A DNA stretch of 64,000 bases from JAENVU01 sp963801105. Its GTDB lineage: Bacteria; Actinomycetota; Acidimicrobiia; IMCC26256; JAENVU01. Position 1 is the stretch's first letter. Every line of letters begins with the position of its first letter. This document shows positions 1 through 8,883 of this stretch, in pieces. Location of the stretch: positions 3,162,001 to 3,226,000 of the forward strand of contig CAWDDH010000003.1 of NCBI GenBank assembly GCA_963801105.1. The letters are read 5' to 3'. The notes beneath the pieces were generated by a model that was not told where the DNA came from, did not search any database, and saw only the letters and a list, made by a program, of their open reading frames with translations. The translations under genes and the position numbers were made by a program.

Positions 1-1034
1 ACCCGCGCGCGCCAGTCGAGCAGATCGTTCGAGTGTGCCGCGTCCGTGCGACCGATGCGGACCACGACGAGGTCGAGTCCCGGCGAGACGAGGATCGACT
101 GGCCCTCGTACCCGTTCGCCCAGAACGTGCCGTGGTCATCGGTGGTGACCCACCACTGCCAGCCGTAGCCGCGACCGTCGGACGGGTCGATCGAGCGCAG
201 GAGCCGGCCCGTGTCGACCCAGCCCTCCGGCAGGATCCGCGCGCCGCCCCAGACGCCGTCGCGCAGGTACAGGGAGCCGAACCGCGCGAAGTCCTCGGCG
301 GTCGCGTGCACGTAGCTGGACGCGACCCACAACCCGGTGGGGTCGAGCACCGGCTCCGCGGTGTGCATCCCGATCGGCGCGAACAACCGCGTGCGCAGGA
401 ACTCGCGGTACGGCTCGCCGCGACCGACGACGTCGGCGACGACACCCGAGAGGATGTTGGTGGTCCCGCTGGAGTAGTTGAACCGCGTCCCCGGCCGGAC
501 CGCGAGCGGCCGGGCGCGCGCGAACGCCCCGACGTCCTCGTTTCCCTCGCCGAAGAGCATCTCGATGACCTGCGAGCCGCCCGCCTCGACATAGTCCTCG
601 TTCCAGGCCAGGCCGTCGCGCATCGCGAGCAGGTCGGCCATCGTGATCTCGGCCCGGTTGTCGTCGCGCCACTCCGGGACGAGCCCCGCGGCGTCGAGGT
701 CGAGCCGCCCGTCGCCCACGAGGATCCCGATCGCCGCGTGCAGCATGGACTTGGCCATGGACCAGGAGAGCAGGGGCGTCTCCGGGGTGACCGGGATCGG
801 GTCGCCGACCCAGTTCGGCAGCGCACCGTCGTAGCGTTCGGCGACGATGCGGCCCTCGTGCACGACGACGACCGCGTAGGTGGTCTCGTACCGCGGGTCG
901 GTGAACATCTCGTCGACGAGGGCGTCGACACCCACGGCCGACGGCGTCGAGCCTCGGTCCCACTGCGCCGTGGGCCACGGGCGACCGGCCGGGTGGGAAG
1001 GCAGGGGCACGAGCGTCGCGTCCGGACCCGTCAT
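1..1034 (-). CDS. Serine hydrolase, beta-lactamase/PBP-C family (3' end outside window)
   Basis: A penicillin-recognising-fold serine hydrolase, probably an esterase or D-amino-acid peptidase and not a drug-resistance enzyme. The visible 344 residues contain the SxxK motif SMAK at 92-95 (Ser92 nucleophile, Lys95 base) and a YSS at 187-189 in place of the usual YxN. A GYEGQ stretch near residue 325 sits where the third motif (HTG-like) is expected. No signal peptide is visible, so it is probably cytoplasmic. The ATG at 1034 has AAGGTGAG just upstream, which fixes the start. The gene is divergent from the carboxylesterase, and its C-terminus lies beyond the left edge of the window. Family assignment is firm; the substrate is unknown. 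Confidence 0.85.
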   Translation of the reverse strand, partial: MTGPDATLVPLPSHPAGRPWPTAQWDRGSTPSAVGVDALVDEMFTDPRYETTYAVVVVHEGRIVAERYDGALPNWVGDPIPVTPETPLLSWSMAKSMLHAAIGILVGDGRLDLDAAGLVPEWRDDNRAEITMADLLAMRDGLAWNEDYVEAGGSQVIEMLFGEGNEDVGAFARARPLAVRPGTRFNYSSGTTNILSGVVADVVGRGEPYREFLRTRLFAPIGMHTAEPVLDPTGLWVASSYVHATAEDFARFGSLYLRDGVWGGARILPEGWVDTGRLLRSIDPSDGRGYGWQWWVTTDDHGTFWANGYEGQSILVSPGLDLVVVRIGRTDAAHSNDLLDWRAR

Positions 1035-1120
1035 CTGCTCACCTTGACACGTGGGTGATCCGTCCGGCACGTTCGGCACCCGCCATCCGGCCGCGCGCGG
1101 CCCGAGCAAGGAGCCGGCGC

Positions 1121-2596
1121 ATGAGCGAGCCGATCGTCACGACCACCTCCGGCCCCGTGCGCGGACTCGTCCGGGACGACATCCACGTGTTCCGCTCGAT
1201 CCCCTACGCGGCGCCGCCCGTCGGCGCGCTCCGGTTCCGGCCGCCGGTGCCGGTCGCGCCCTGGACCGAGGTACGGGACGCCACTCGGTTCGGTCCCGTC
1301 GCCCCGCAGCTGCCCTCGCCGCTCGAAGCCGCGCTCGGCGCGCCCGATCCCGTCGTCGACGAGGCCGGGTGCCTCACGCTCTCGATCTACACGCCGGGGA
1401 TCGAGGACGCGAAGCGTCCGGTCCTGTTCTGGATCCACGGGGGAGCCTTCGTGAACGGCACCGGTGGCTCGCCCATCTACGACGGCAGTCGCTTCGCGGC
1501 CCACGGCGACGTGGTCATCGTCAGCATCAACTACCGGCTCGGCGCGTTCGGGTTCCTCCACCTCGACGACCTCTTCGGCGAGGAGGTCGCGGGATCCGGC
1601 AACGCGGGGATCCTCGACCAGGTCCTGGCACTCGAATGGGTGCGGGACAACATCGCCGCGTTCGGCGGTGATCCCGCGCGGATCACCATCTTCGGCGAGT
1701 CCGCCGGCGGGATGAGCGTGGGCACGTTGCTCGGCCTGCCGGCGGCGCAGGGGCTCTTCGCCCAGGCGATCGTCCAATCCGGCGGCGGGTCGTTCTGCCA
1801 GACCCGCGCCAAGGGCACCGAGATCGCCCGGACCGTGCTCGCCGAGATCGGCGCATCGACGCTGACGGATCTCGAAGCGGTCCCGACGGATCTGGTGCTC
1901 GAGGCCCAGCGCACGGCCCTCGCCGCGGTCGCGCGCATCCAGCTGCCGTTCATGCCCGTCGTCGACGGCTCCGTGCTCCCCGAGGCGCCCCTCGACGGGG
2001 TCCGGGCCGGATTGGGCGCGGTGCCCACGATGATCGGGACCACCAAGGACGAGATGACGCTGTTCACCCGGCTCGACCTCGGCGTCGGCGAGATGGACGG
2101 TGCCGCGGTGTCGCGTACCCTCGCGGCGAGCTTCGGCGACCGGGCCGCCGAGGTCGCGGCGACGTATCACTCGTTGGTTCCGAGCGACGATCCGTCGGAC
2201 GTGCTGACGGCGGTCGCCACCGATCGCGTCTTCCGCATCCCCGCGATACGACTCGCGGAGGCGGGGCTCGACACGCGACCCACGTACATGTACCTCTTCG
2301 CCTGGGAGACACCGGTGTTCGGTGGGAAGCTCAAGAGCTGCCACGCGCTGGAGCTGCCGTTCATGTGGGACGCGATCGACAAGCCGGGGCTGTCGATGCT
2401 CACCGGCGACGGTCCCGAGCGTCAGGCGCTCGCCGACGAGATGCACGCCGCGTGGATCGCGTTCGCCCGCACCGGCGACCCCGGCTGGCCCGCGTACGAC
2501 GCCGACCGGCGCGCGACCCAGGTGTTCGACACCACCTCCGAGGTCGTCGACGACCCCATGGGCGCCCAGCGCGAGCTCTGGTCCGGCGTGGGGTGA
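1121..2596 (+). CDS. Type-B carboxylesterase/lipase
   Basis: An alpha/beta hydrolase of the carboxylesterase type-B family, expected to hydrolyse carboxylic esters; 491 residues, normal for the family. The nucleophile elbow GESAGG places Ser194; the oxyanion-hole motif HGGAF lies near residue 105 and the likely catalytic His is His408 in CHALELPF. The start at 1121 follows AAGGAG (1108-1113); the frame is open upstream, but no ribosome site supports a longer form. No signal peptide is seen. It reads away from the serine hydrolase at 1034. Its last 200 bases are overlapped on the other strand by the lipoprotein frame. Confidence 0.92.
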   Translation: MSEPIVTTTSGPVRGLVRDDIHVFRSIPYAAPPVGALRFRPPVPVAPWTEVRDATRFGPVAPQLPSPLEAALGAPDPVVDEAGCLTLSIYTPGIEDAKRPVLFWIHGGAFVNGTGGSPIYDGSRFAAHGDVVIVSINYRLGAFGFLHLDDLFGEEVAGSGNAGILDQVLALEWVRDNIAAFGGDPARITIFGESAGGMSVGTLLGLPAAQGLFAQAIVQSGGGSFCQTRAKGTEIARTVLAEIGASTLTDLEAVPTDLVLEAQRTALAAVARIQLPFMPVVDGSVLPEAPLDGVRAGLGAVPTMIGTTKDEMTLFTRLDLGVGEMDGAAVSRTLAASFGDRAAEVAATYHSLVPSDDPSDVLTAVATDRVFRIPAIRLAEAGLDTRPTYMYLFAWETPVFGGKLKSCHALELPFMWDAIDKPGLSMLTGDGPERQALADEMHAAWIAFARTGDPGWPAYDADRRATQVFDTTSEVVDDPMGAQRELWSGVG

Positions 2597-3102
2597 GCGG
2601 GTCGGCCTTCTCGACCTGGATCCACACGTCGCCCGCCGTGGCAGATCTCGCGAGGTGGACGTGCCAGCAGCCGGCGGTCGTGAAGCGCAGTCCCGTCCCC
2701 CACTCCTCGTCTGGGCGCTGCCAGCTGCTGGCCTCCCCGTGCGGCTCGGGTCCGAAGACGAGCGGGCGCTTCGACCCGTCCGGCGCCGTCAGGGTGACCT
2801 GCAGCGGTCCGCTCCCCGTCACCCGCCAGACGATCTTCAGCTCGTCACCGGGCTCGGGCGGGACGTGACCGGGCCCCAGCGCCAGCCCCCAGATCGTGCC
2901 GGTCCTGCTCACGCCGCGGATCTCGTTCGGATCGCGTCCCGGCCGAACCGTGAGGGAGTGCCGCAGACTCTCTCCACCTTCGGCGTGCGACTCGTCGGCG
3001 GGGGGTTGTGCGTCGTTCCGCCGATCCGGTGCACGACGCGGCGAGGAGGAGCCCGCCGGCTGCCAGTCCGGGGATCATTTTCACAGGGAGAGCCTGCATC
3101 AT
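2400..3102 (-). CDS. Putative lipoprotein, frameshifted
   Basis: A short exported protein of unknown function. The first frame starts at 3102 with a hydrophobic segment ending in a lipobox (LLLAASC), so Cys24 is the expected lipidated residue. About ten codons later, at a run of six G (3000-3005), the frame breaks. The adjacent frame continues with a well-formed sequence (ADESHAEGG ... GPGHVPPEPGDELKIVWRV ... GLRFTTAGCWHVHLA) that looks like a small beta-sandwich ending in WIQVEK near 2610. The frame then has no stop until 2400, antisense to the esterase. The homopolymer break is probably a sequencing error. I do not recognise the domain. Confidence 0.55.
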
Positions 3103-3167
3103 CGAAGCCGGTGCTTCCAGCGCACCCAGGCGGCACGTGACTCGAATCGCCTGCGGCAAGATTCGGC

Positions 3168-3196
3168 TTGACAGCGAACGTACGTTCGAGTACCAT
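3168..3196 (+). promoter_or_regulatory. SOS promoter: LexA box between -35 and -10
   Basis: TTGACA at 3168-3173 and TACCAT at 3191-3196 are separated by exactly 17 bp. Inside the spacer lies CGAAC-GTAC-GTTCGA (3175-3189), which matches the actinobacterial LexA/SOS box pattern TCGAAC-N4-GTTCGA except for the first base. LexA bound here would block RNA polymerase directly. It serves the DUF222-HNH gene starting at 3262, and 13E12-family genes are known to be LexA-controlled in mycobacteria. Confidence 0.8.
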
Positions 3197-3261
3197 GACC
3201 AGCACTTCTCCTCGGCTTCCCCGCCCGGATCGATGGTCCCGTCACGTCGGAGGAGGTGTCC

Positions 3262-4464
3262 GTGCTCGCAGAACTCACCGCTCTCGTCGTCCGCCCGGAC
3301 GCTCGTCGGTGACCTCGCACCGGACACCCTGACCGGTCCGGAGGCGCGCACGGTCGTCGAGCAGTTCGTCGGCTCGAGAAGCTCGCCGGCGCCGGTCGCA
3401 CCCTCGCCGTCGGGCGCTTGGACCAGACCGGCGCGTGGGTGGGCGACGGCTCGTTCCGGGACATCGAGAGCTGGGTCGCCGCCATCGCCGGAACCACGGT
3501 CGGTGCGGCCCGGGCCACGGTCGGCACCGCCCGCCGGGTCGTGGACCTTCCCGACCGCGGCGGCGATGCGCTCGGGTGTGCTCTCCCCCGCCCAGGCCGA
3601 GCACGTGACGCGGCCGCGGCGCTCGACCCGACCGCCGAGGAGTCACTGCTCGACACCGCAGGGCACGCCGGGCTGAAAGGCCTCAGACTGGAGTGCGACC
3701 GCGTCAGCGCAGCCGCGCGTTCGGACGAGGTCGGCCAGTACGAGCGCATCCACTCCCAACGCTGCGTGCGGCATCGCTGCGGCGCGGACGGTACCGGTCA
3801 GATCGACGTGCGCGGCCCGCTCGACCGCACCGCGCAGATCATGGCGGCGCTCGAGCCCTACGAGCAGGACCTCTTCGAGGCGAACCGCGCCCGAGGCCGG
3901 TTCGAGCACCCCGACGCGGTGGCGTTCGACGCGCTGGCGCGACTCGCGGCCGGCTCTACCGATGCGAATCCGGACGGGGAGGACCGCCGCACGCGCGGCG
4001 CCCGGGCGTTGGGAACCGTGGTGGTGCACGTGTCGAAGCCCGCGTACGAGCGCGGCGTGACCCAAGCCGGCGAGATCTGCGAGATCGAGGGTGCGGGACC
4101 GATCCCCGTCGGCGTCGCCCGCCGCCTCGCGTCGGACGCGATCCTCAAGGCACTCGTGACGAACGGCGTCGACGTGACGCGCGTCGCCCATCTCGGCCGG
4201 ACCATCCCCGCCCACCTGCGCACTGCGGTCCAGACCCGGGACCTCACCTGCGTGATCGACGGCTGCGAGGTGGACCGCCACCTCGAGATCGACCACAACG
4301 CCCCCTTCGCCGAGGGCGGCCCGACCTCACTCGAGAACCTCGGGCGCGTCTGCGCTCACCATCACGACCTGAAGACCCGCCGGGACCTGCGCCGGATCGG
4401 TCCGCTCGGACGACAGCGACTGGTGACCAAGGACGAACTCGCGCGGGCGGGGCCGGGACCCTGA
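3262..4464 (+). CDS. DUF222 / HNH endonuclease domain protein (13E12-type), frameshifted
   Basis: The DUF222 region is followed by a C-terminal HNH nuclease domain. The HNH motif reads LEIDHNAPFAEGG then CAHHHDLKT near the end, with a CVIDGC knuckle before it, so the metal-binding residues are present. The GTG at 3262 has GGAGGAGG (3249-3256) as ribosome site. Two compensating frameshifts break the N-terminus: from VLAELTALV the frame moves near 3300 to one reading TLTGPEARTVVEQFV and moves back near 3370 to one reading EKLAGAGRTLAVG. From 3418 the frame is clean. The protein would be about 400 residues, normal for this multicopy actinobacterial family. The SOS promoter upstream implies induction by DNA damage. 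The biological role of the family is not established. Confidence 0.85.
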
Positions 4465-4490
4465 CCGGCGGGCAGGCGCGGCACGCTCGG

Positions 4491-5248
4491 CTATTGGACG
4501 GTGGAACCACCGTCGACCACGAGCGCGTGGCCGACCATGTAGCTCGCGTCGTCGGTGCAGAGCCAGACGATCGCGGCGGCGATCTCCTCGGGCGTCGCGA
4601 GCCGGCCGAGGGGCACGCTCGCCGTCATCATGCGCTCGACCTTGGCGTCGCCGCCCATGAAGCCCTCGAGCATCGGTGTACGGGTGCTGCCCGGGCACAC
4701 CGCATTGACGCGGACACCCTTGGGCGCGCACTCGAGCGCAGCCGAACGCGTGAGCCCGACCACGCCGTGCTTGCTCGCCACGTACGCAGGGAGGCCGGCG
4801 AAGCCGACGATGCCCGCGCCCGAGGCGACGTTGACGATCGCGCCGCGTCCGGCCGCCACCATCACCGGGAGCTCGGCGCGCAGGAGAAGAAGACGCCATC
4901 GAGGTTGACCGCCATCGTGGCGCGCCAGGCGTCGAGCGGGTAGTCGACGACGCTGCCCGGCAGACCCGTGGTCCCGGCGTTGTTCACCGCGAGGTCCAGG
5001 GCGCCGTACTCCTCGACGCAGCGGGCGACGAGCTGCTCGCACCCGGCCGGGTCGGTGACATCGGTCTCGACCGCGAGGGCCTGACCCCCGGACGCCTCGA
5101 TCTCGCCCACCACGGTCGCGGCCGCGGCCTGGTCGCGGTCGGCGACCACGACGCGCACGCCCCGCCGGGCCAGCTCGAGCGCGGTCGCCCGGCCGAGTCC
5201 CGACGCGCCACCGGTGACCAGCCCCGCCCGTCCCGTGAGGTCGCTCAT
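4491..5248 (-). CDS. SDR-family NAD(P)-dependent oxidoreductase, frameshifted
   Basis: A classical short-chain dehydrogenase/reductase of about 252 residues. It has the N-terminal cofactor motif TGGASGLG, the NNAGT element, the active-site YVASKHG preceded by the conserved serine in NVASGAG, and the C-terminal VVDGGSTV typical of FabG-like enzymes. A single-base slip near 4885, after LDGVFF, moves the reading frame, but sequence on both sides is intact. The ATG at 5248 overlaps the stop of the upstream SDR (ATGA), so the two are translationally coupled. Substrate cannot be read from sequence; a hydroxyacyl or ring alcohol is likely from the neighbours. Confidence 0.85.
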
Positions 5249-6030
5249 CCGAAGTACTCGCCGCCGTTCACGTCGAGCGTCTGTCCGGTGATCACCCGGG
5301 CCATGTCGGAGGCGAAGAACACGATCGACTCCGCGATGTCCTCCTGGGGCGGGATCTCGCCGAGGGGGATCTCGCTCGTGATCTCGGCGATCACCTCGTC
5401 CGCGGTGACGCCGCGCGCCTGGGTCTGCCACTCGACGTACATCTGCACGTTGGGGCCCCAGATCCAGCCGGGTACCACCGCGTTGACCCGGACCCGGTCG
5501 GCGGCCAGCTCGGTCGCGAGCGAGCGGGTGAGGGTGATGAGCGCGGCCTTGCTCGCCGCGTACCCGGCCTCGTTCGGGCGGATCTTGCGGGCGCTCTGCG
5601 ACGCCACCATCACCACACTCCCACCGCCCCCCTCGCGGAGCGCCGGCAGGCAGGCCCGCGTCATGTTGACCGGGCCGTAGAAGTTGACGTCGAAGATCTT
5701 CCGCCAGACGTCGAGGTCCGCGGTCTCGATGGGCTGGAACGTGTCGCCGCGGAACGCGCTGTTGACGAGCACGTCGATGCCACCGAACCCGTCCGTGGCG
5801 GCCTCGGCGATCCGGGCGCAGTCCTCGGGCTTGGTGACGCTCGCGGGGACGGCGATCGCGCGGCCGCCGGCGGCGGTGATCTCCTCGGCGACGCCCCCGA
5901 CCCGCTCGGCGTTCCGGGCGACCAGGACCAGCGCGGCACCCTCGCGGGCCAGCGCGAGCGCCGTCGCGCGCCCGAGGCCGGGGCCCACGCCGGTCACCAC
6001 CGCGGTACGGCCCTCCAGCAGCGCGGTCAC
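5245..6030 (-). CDS. SDR-family oxidoreductase
   Basis: Short-chain dehydrogenase/reductase, 261 residues from the GTG at 6030, chosen because GAAGAGG lies just upstream and the frame then begins with the usual LLEGRTAVVTG. The Rossmann motif is GVGPGLG, the NSA version of NNAG is at about residue 87 (VLVNSAF), the catalytic tyrosine and lysine are in YAASKAA, and the C-terminus is DVNGGEYFG. The gene forms a two-gene operon with the second SDR through a 4-nt overlap. A paired arrangement of two SDRs could act on successive or stereoisomeric alcohol intermediates, but this is inference. Confidence 0.88.
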   Translation of the reverse strand: MTALLEGRTAVVTGVGPGLGRATALALAREGAALVLVARNAERVGGVAEEITAAGGRAIAVPASVTKPEDCARIAEAATDGFGGIDVLVNSAFRGDTFQPIETADLDVWRKIFDVNFYGPVNMTRACLPALREGGGGSVVMVASQSARKIRPNEAGYAASKAALITLTRSLATELAADRVRVNAVVPGWIWGPNVQMYVEWQTQARGVTADEVIAEITSEIPLGEIPPQEDIAESIVFFASDMARVITGQTLDVNGGEYFG

Positions 6031-6229
6031 ACCTCTTCCCCGACCTCGAGCGACGACGATCGCGACCGGCACGATTCGGCGCAGCGAACCCGCCCATGAG
6101 CACCACCAACGCGATGGTGCGGAGTCGTCCCACCCGCACTCGACTGCTCGACATGTGTCCCCCCGGGAAGCTCGCTGCGAGGGGCGACAGGCTGCCAGGA
6201 TCACCGCCGAGCGGCAACCCGGAGGACTC

Positions 6230-6928
6230 ATGATCAAGCGCATCGGCTTCGTACGTCGTCATCCGAATCTCGGAGTGGACGAGTTCCACGAGCGGTGGCG
6301 GGGCGCGCACGCCGACCTCGTCCGCGCCACGGCCGGCCACGGAGGGCTCCTGAGGTACGAGCAGCACCGGCGCACCCCTCGGGACTACGAGCGGACCGAG
6401 TGCCCCTACGACGGCGTCGCGGTGCAGTGGTGGGAATCGCTCGAGCGCTACGAGGCGTCACGGGACGAGCCGGGCCGCGCCGCCGTGCGCGCCGACGCGG
6501 CGGAGCTCTTCGCCGAGATCTACGAGGTCTTCACCGGCGAGGAGATGAAGGTGATCGCCGGCCCCGAGGACCGGGGCGAGCCCATCACCAAGCTCATCTG
6601 CGGAGTGCGCCACAAGCCGGGGATGGACCTCGAGGAGTTCCGCCGCTACTGGTGGGAGATCCACGGTCCGCTCAACCGCGACACGCCGGCGGTACGCAAG
6701 TACTTCATCCGCTACGAGCAGAACCACCGTCTCCCCGAGGACTACGTCCGGACCGAGTGCGACCTCGACGGGGTCACGATCGAGTGGTTCCGCAGCGCCC
6801 GGGACTTCTTCGGCATGGCCACGGATCCGGCGAGCCATGACGTCATCCGGACCGACGAGGAGAACTTCCTGGACCCGAACGGCTTCCTCTGGATGCTGAC
6901 CGGCCCCGAGCACGTGGTGCTCCGCTAG
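6230..6928 (+). CDS. EthD domain-containing protein (two repeats)
   Basis: A 232-residue protein made of two alpha/beta ferredoxin-like EthD repeats. Each half has the same signature: an RR/RHxP near the start, WWEIHGPL or RWRGAHADL, then RYEQ(H/N)HR followed by DYERTEC or DYVRTEC and a DGV element. EthD proteins accompany cytochrome P450 or polyketide-type oxidations; their exact chemistry is usually unclear. The ATG at 6230 is preceded by GGAGG (6221-6225). The gene is divergent from the SDR pair and convergent, with a 4-nt stop overlap, with the LLM oxidoreductase. The internal duplication is clear in the protein. Confidence 0.85.
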   Translation: MIKRIGFVRRHPNLGVDEFHERWRGAHADLVRATAGHGGLLRYEQHRRTPRDYERTECPYDGVAVQWWESLERYEASRDEPGRAAVRADAAELFAEIYEVFTGEEMKVIAGPEDRGEPITKLICGVRHKPGMDLEEFRRYWWEIHGPLNRDTPAVRKYFIRYEQNHRLPEDYVRTECDLDGVTIEWFRSARDFFGMATDPASHDVIRTDEENFLDPNGFLWMLTGPEHVVLR

Positions 6929-7962
6929 AGACAGAGCTCGGCCATGGTGCGCATCGTGTTCGCGTCGCCGTAGAGCAGAATCTGGGTCACGCAGGACTCT
7001 CGCCACATCTCGAGGTCGTCCCGGATCTTCTCCTTCGGACCGATCAGCGCGGTCTCCTCGATGAGCGAGCGCGGCACCTTCGCCGCGGCCTCCTCCTTCT
7101 TGCCCGCGAGGTAGAGGTCCTGGATCTCGCGGGCCTCGGCCTCGTAGCCCATCCGGCCGAACACGTTGGCGTGGAAGTTCACCTCGCGTGCTCCCATCCC
7201 GCCGATGTAGAGCGCGAGCACCGGCCGCAGCATGTCGGCGGCCTCGTCGACGTCGTCGTGGAAGATCACCGGGACCGTGGCGGCGACGGTGAAGTCGTCG
7301 AAGCTTCGCCGCGCACCGGGTCGGGCGAAGCCCTCGGCGAGTGCGCTGCGGTAGAAGTCGTCGACCTTGGGTGAGAAGTAGATGGCGAGCCAGCCGTCGG
7401 CGATCTCGCCGGTGAGCGCGACGTTCTTCGGGCCCTCGGACGCGAGGTAGATCGGCAGGTCGGCCCGGAGCGGATGCGTGATCGACCGCACCGCCTTCCC
7501 GAGCCCGGTGCCGCCCTCGATCGGCAACCGGTAGTGCTCGCCGGCGTAGGTCACGGGCTCGTCCCGGGCCAGGATCTTGCGGATGATCTCGACGTATTCG
7601 CGCGTGCGGGCGAGCGGCTTGGCGTAGGGCTGCCCGTACCACCCCTCCACGACCTGCGGGCCCGATGCGCCGAGTCCGAGGATGAAACGACCGTTGGTGA
7701 GGTGATCCATCGTGATCGCGGCCATCGCGGTGGCGGTCGGCGTGCGAGCCGACATCTGGATGATCGACGTCCCGAGCTGGATCCGTGAGGTCTGCGATCC
7801 CCACCACGCGAGCGGGGTCAGCGCGTCCGATCCGTAGGCCTCCGCGGTCCACACCGTCGCGAAGCCGAGTCGCTCGGCCTCGGCAACGAGCTCCGGGACG
7901 TTCGTGGGTGGTCCGGCCCCCCAGTACCCGATCATGAATCCGAGGTCGAGCTGCTTCGTCAT
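6925..7962 (-). CDS. LLM-class (F420-dependent type) oxidoreductase
   Basis: A luciferase-like TIM-barrel oxidoreductase of 345 residues. Typical features are GFATVWTAEAYGSDALTPL near the N-terminus, the LGTSI strand, the RFILGLGASGPQV segment that contacts the flavin or F420 phosphate, and the late IADGWLAIYF strand. The closest recognisable style is the actinobacterial TIGR03559-like F420 enzymes, but FMN cannot be excluded. The start at 7962 is preferred over the longer frame (8007) because a TAGCCT -10 box ends 8 nt upstream, giving a nearly leaderless transcript. The substrate is unknown. Confidence 0.88.
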   Translation of the reverse strand: MTKQLDLGFMIGYWGAGPPTNVPELVAEAERLGFATVWTAEAYGSDALTPLAWWGSQTSRIQLGTSIIQMSARTPTATAMAAITMDHLTNGRFILGLGASGPQVVEGWYGQPYAKPLARTREYVEIIRKILARDEPVTYAGEHYRLPIEGGTGLGKAVRSITHPLRADLPIYLASEGPKNVALTGEIADGWLAIYFSPKVDDFYRSALAEGFARPGARRSFDDFTVAATVPVIFHDDVDEAADMLRPVLALYIGGMGAREVNFHANVFGRMGYEAEAREIQDLYLAGKKEEAAAKVPRSLIEETALIGPKEKIRDDLEMWRESCVTQILLYGDANTMRTMAELCL

Positions 7963-7970
7963 GGGCCGGG

Positions 7971-7976
7971 AGGCTA
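7971..7976 (-). promoter_or_regulatory. -10 box of the LLM oxidoreductase gene
   Basis: TAGCCT on the minus strand ends 8 nt before the ATG at 7962. With the usual 6-8 nt from -10 to the transcription start, the message would begin at or next to the start codon. It supports the shorter protein start. Confidence 0.5.
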
Positions 7977-8007
7977 GCGGGGGCCGGCGCGACGACCGTC
8001 TGGTCAC

Positions 8008-8865
8008 TCAGTCGAACGCGTGCACGAGGCCGCTCACGAGAGCCTCGACGTACTCGGGCCGGCCGTGCGGGCCGAGCCCGCGGATCCGCGGCGGGAGCTC
8101 GAGCTGCACGCCGCCGCCACGGGTGCGGTTCACCGGGTTCGCCGGGTGCAGGCCGCGCAGCTCCCGCGGGATCGCTTCGAGGTCGTCGACCACCTCGAAG
8201 CCGTCGAGATGGCTCCGCAGCGTGGCCGAGACCCGCCCGGCGAGCTCCCGATCGACTCCCCCGACCAGCAGCCGTGTCCACCAGCCGTCCCGGCCGTACC
8301 CGTGGATGGAGACCACCCGTTCGACATGGCCGAGGTACTGCGCCAGCGCTGGCGCGTGCTCGGGGTCGTAGCGGTGCGATGGGATGTGCCACTGCAGGTC
8401 CTCGGGTTGCTCCACCGCGTAGAGCGACGCGCCGATGCGGGCTGCGGCGGCGCGCGCGATCTCGGCCGTGCCCCGCTCGAGCGAGCCGCCGTGCAGCGCC
8501 ATGAAGCCGACCGGCGCGTCCAGCGCGCACGTCTCCACCACTCCGTCGTGCTCGAGGAGCTCGGCCAGCATGGCGCTCAGCGCGGCGTCGGACGTGCGTC
8601 GGGCCTTCGACGCCGCGGTGTGCGTCGACAGGTCCACGATGAACGCGAAGACCACCAGCACGATGCCGAAGCCCTGGACGCCGTGGCCGGGCCGGTAGGC
8701 CATCGCCCACACGAGCGTGGTCCAGGGGAGGAAGAGGAACCCGACGAGTCCCATCCAGAAGTGCTCGAACGCGATTCCCATGCGATCGGTGAGCAACCAC
8801 ACGACCAAGATCGCCACGCGGGGTGACACCATCGCCACCAGCGCGAGCAGGCATCCGCAACCCAT
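8008..8865 (-). CDS. Membrane-anchored poly-gamma-glutamate hydrolase-like protein
   Basis: A 285-residue two-part protein. Residues 1-85 are very hydrophobic, with about three membrane spans (roughly 3-25, 37-56, 63-80); this resembles a small actinobacterial membrane protein usually encoded alone. Residues from about 96 to 285 match the phage-type poly-gamma-glutamate hydrolase family (PghP/YmaC type): FMALHGG, GTAEIA, then DLQWHIPSHRYDP and VVSIHGYGR carry the likely zinc-binding His and Glu residues. Cleavage of gamma-glutamyl bonds is the family reaction; a membrane-held domain would act at the envelope or on its inner face. The ATG at 8865 sits 6 nt behind a TACAGT -10 box. The join is in one frame, so a real fusion is the simplest reading, though this window has many indels. 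Confidence 0.72.
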   Translation of the reverse strand: MGCGCLLALVAMVSPRVAILVVWLLTDRMGIAFEHFWMGLVGFLFLPWTTLVWAMAYRPGHGVQGFGIVLVVFAFIVDLSTHTAASKARRTSDAALSAMLAELLEHDGVVETCALDAPVGFMALHGGSLERGTAEIARAAAARIGASLYAVEQPEDLQWHIPSHRYDPEHAPALAQYLGHVERVVSIHGYGRDGWWTRLLVGGVDRELAGRVSATLRSHLDGFEVVDDLEAIPRELRGLHPANPVNRTRGGGVQLELPPRIRGLGPHGRPEYVEALVSGLVHAFD

Positions 8866-8871
8866 CCGCGC

Positions 8872-8877
8872 ACTGTA
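8872..8877 (-). promoter_or_regulatory. Leaderless -10 box
   Basis: TACAGT on the minus strand with a 6-nt spacer to the ATG at 8865. The predicted transcription start coincides with the A of the start codon. Confidence 0.6.
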
Positions 8878-8883
8878 GGGGGT

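Noticed and set aside
33..1058. A long plus-strand frame at the window start
   Set aside because: It mirrors the serine hydrolase on the minus strand, which has SMAK and YSS motifs; the plus frame has no recognisable sequence.
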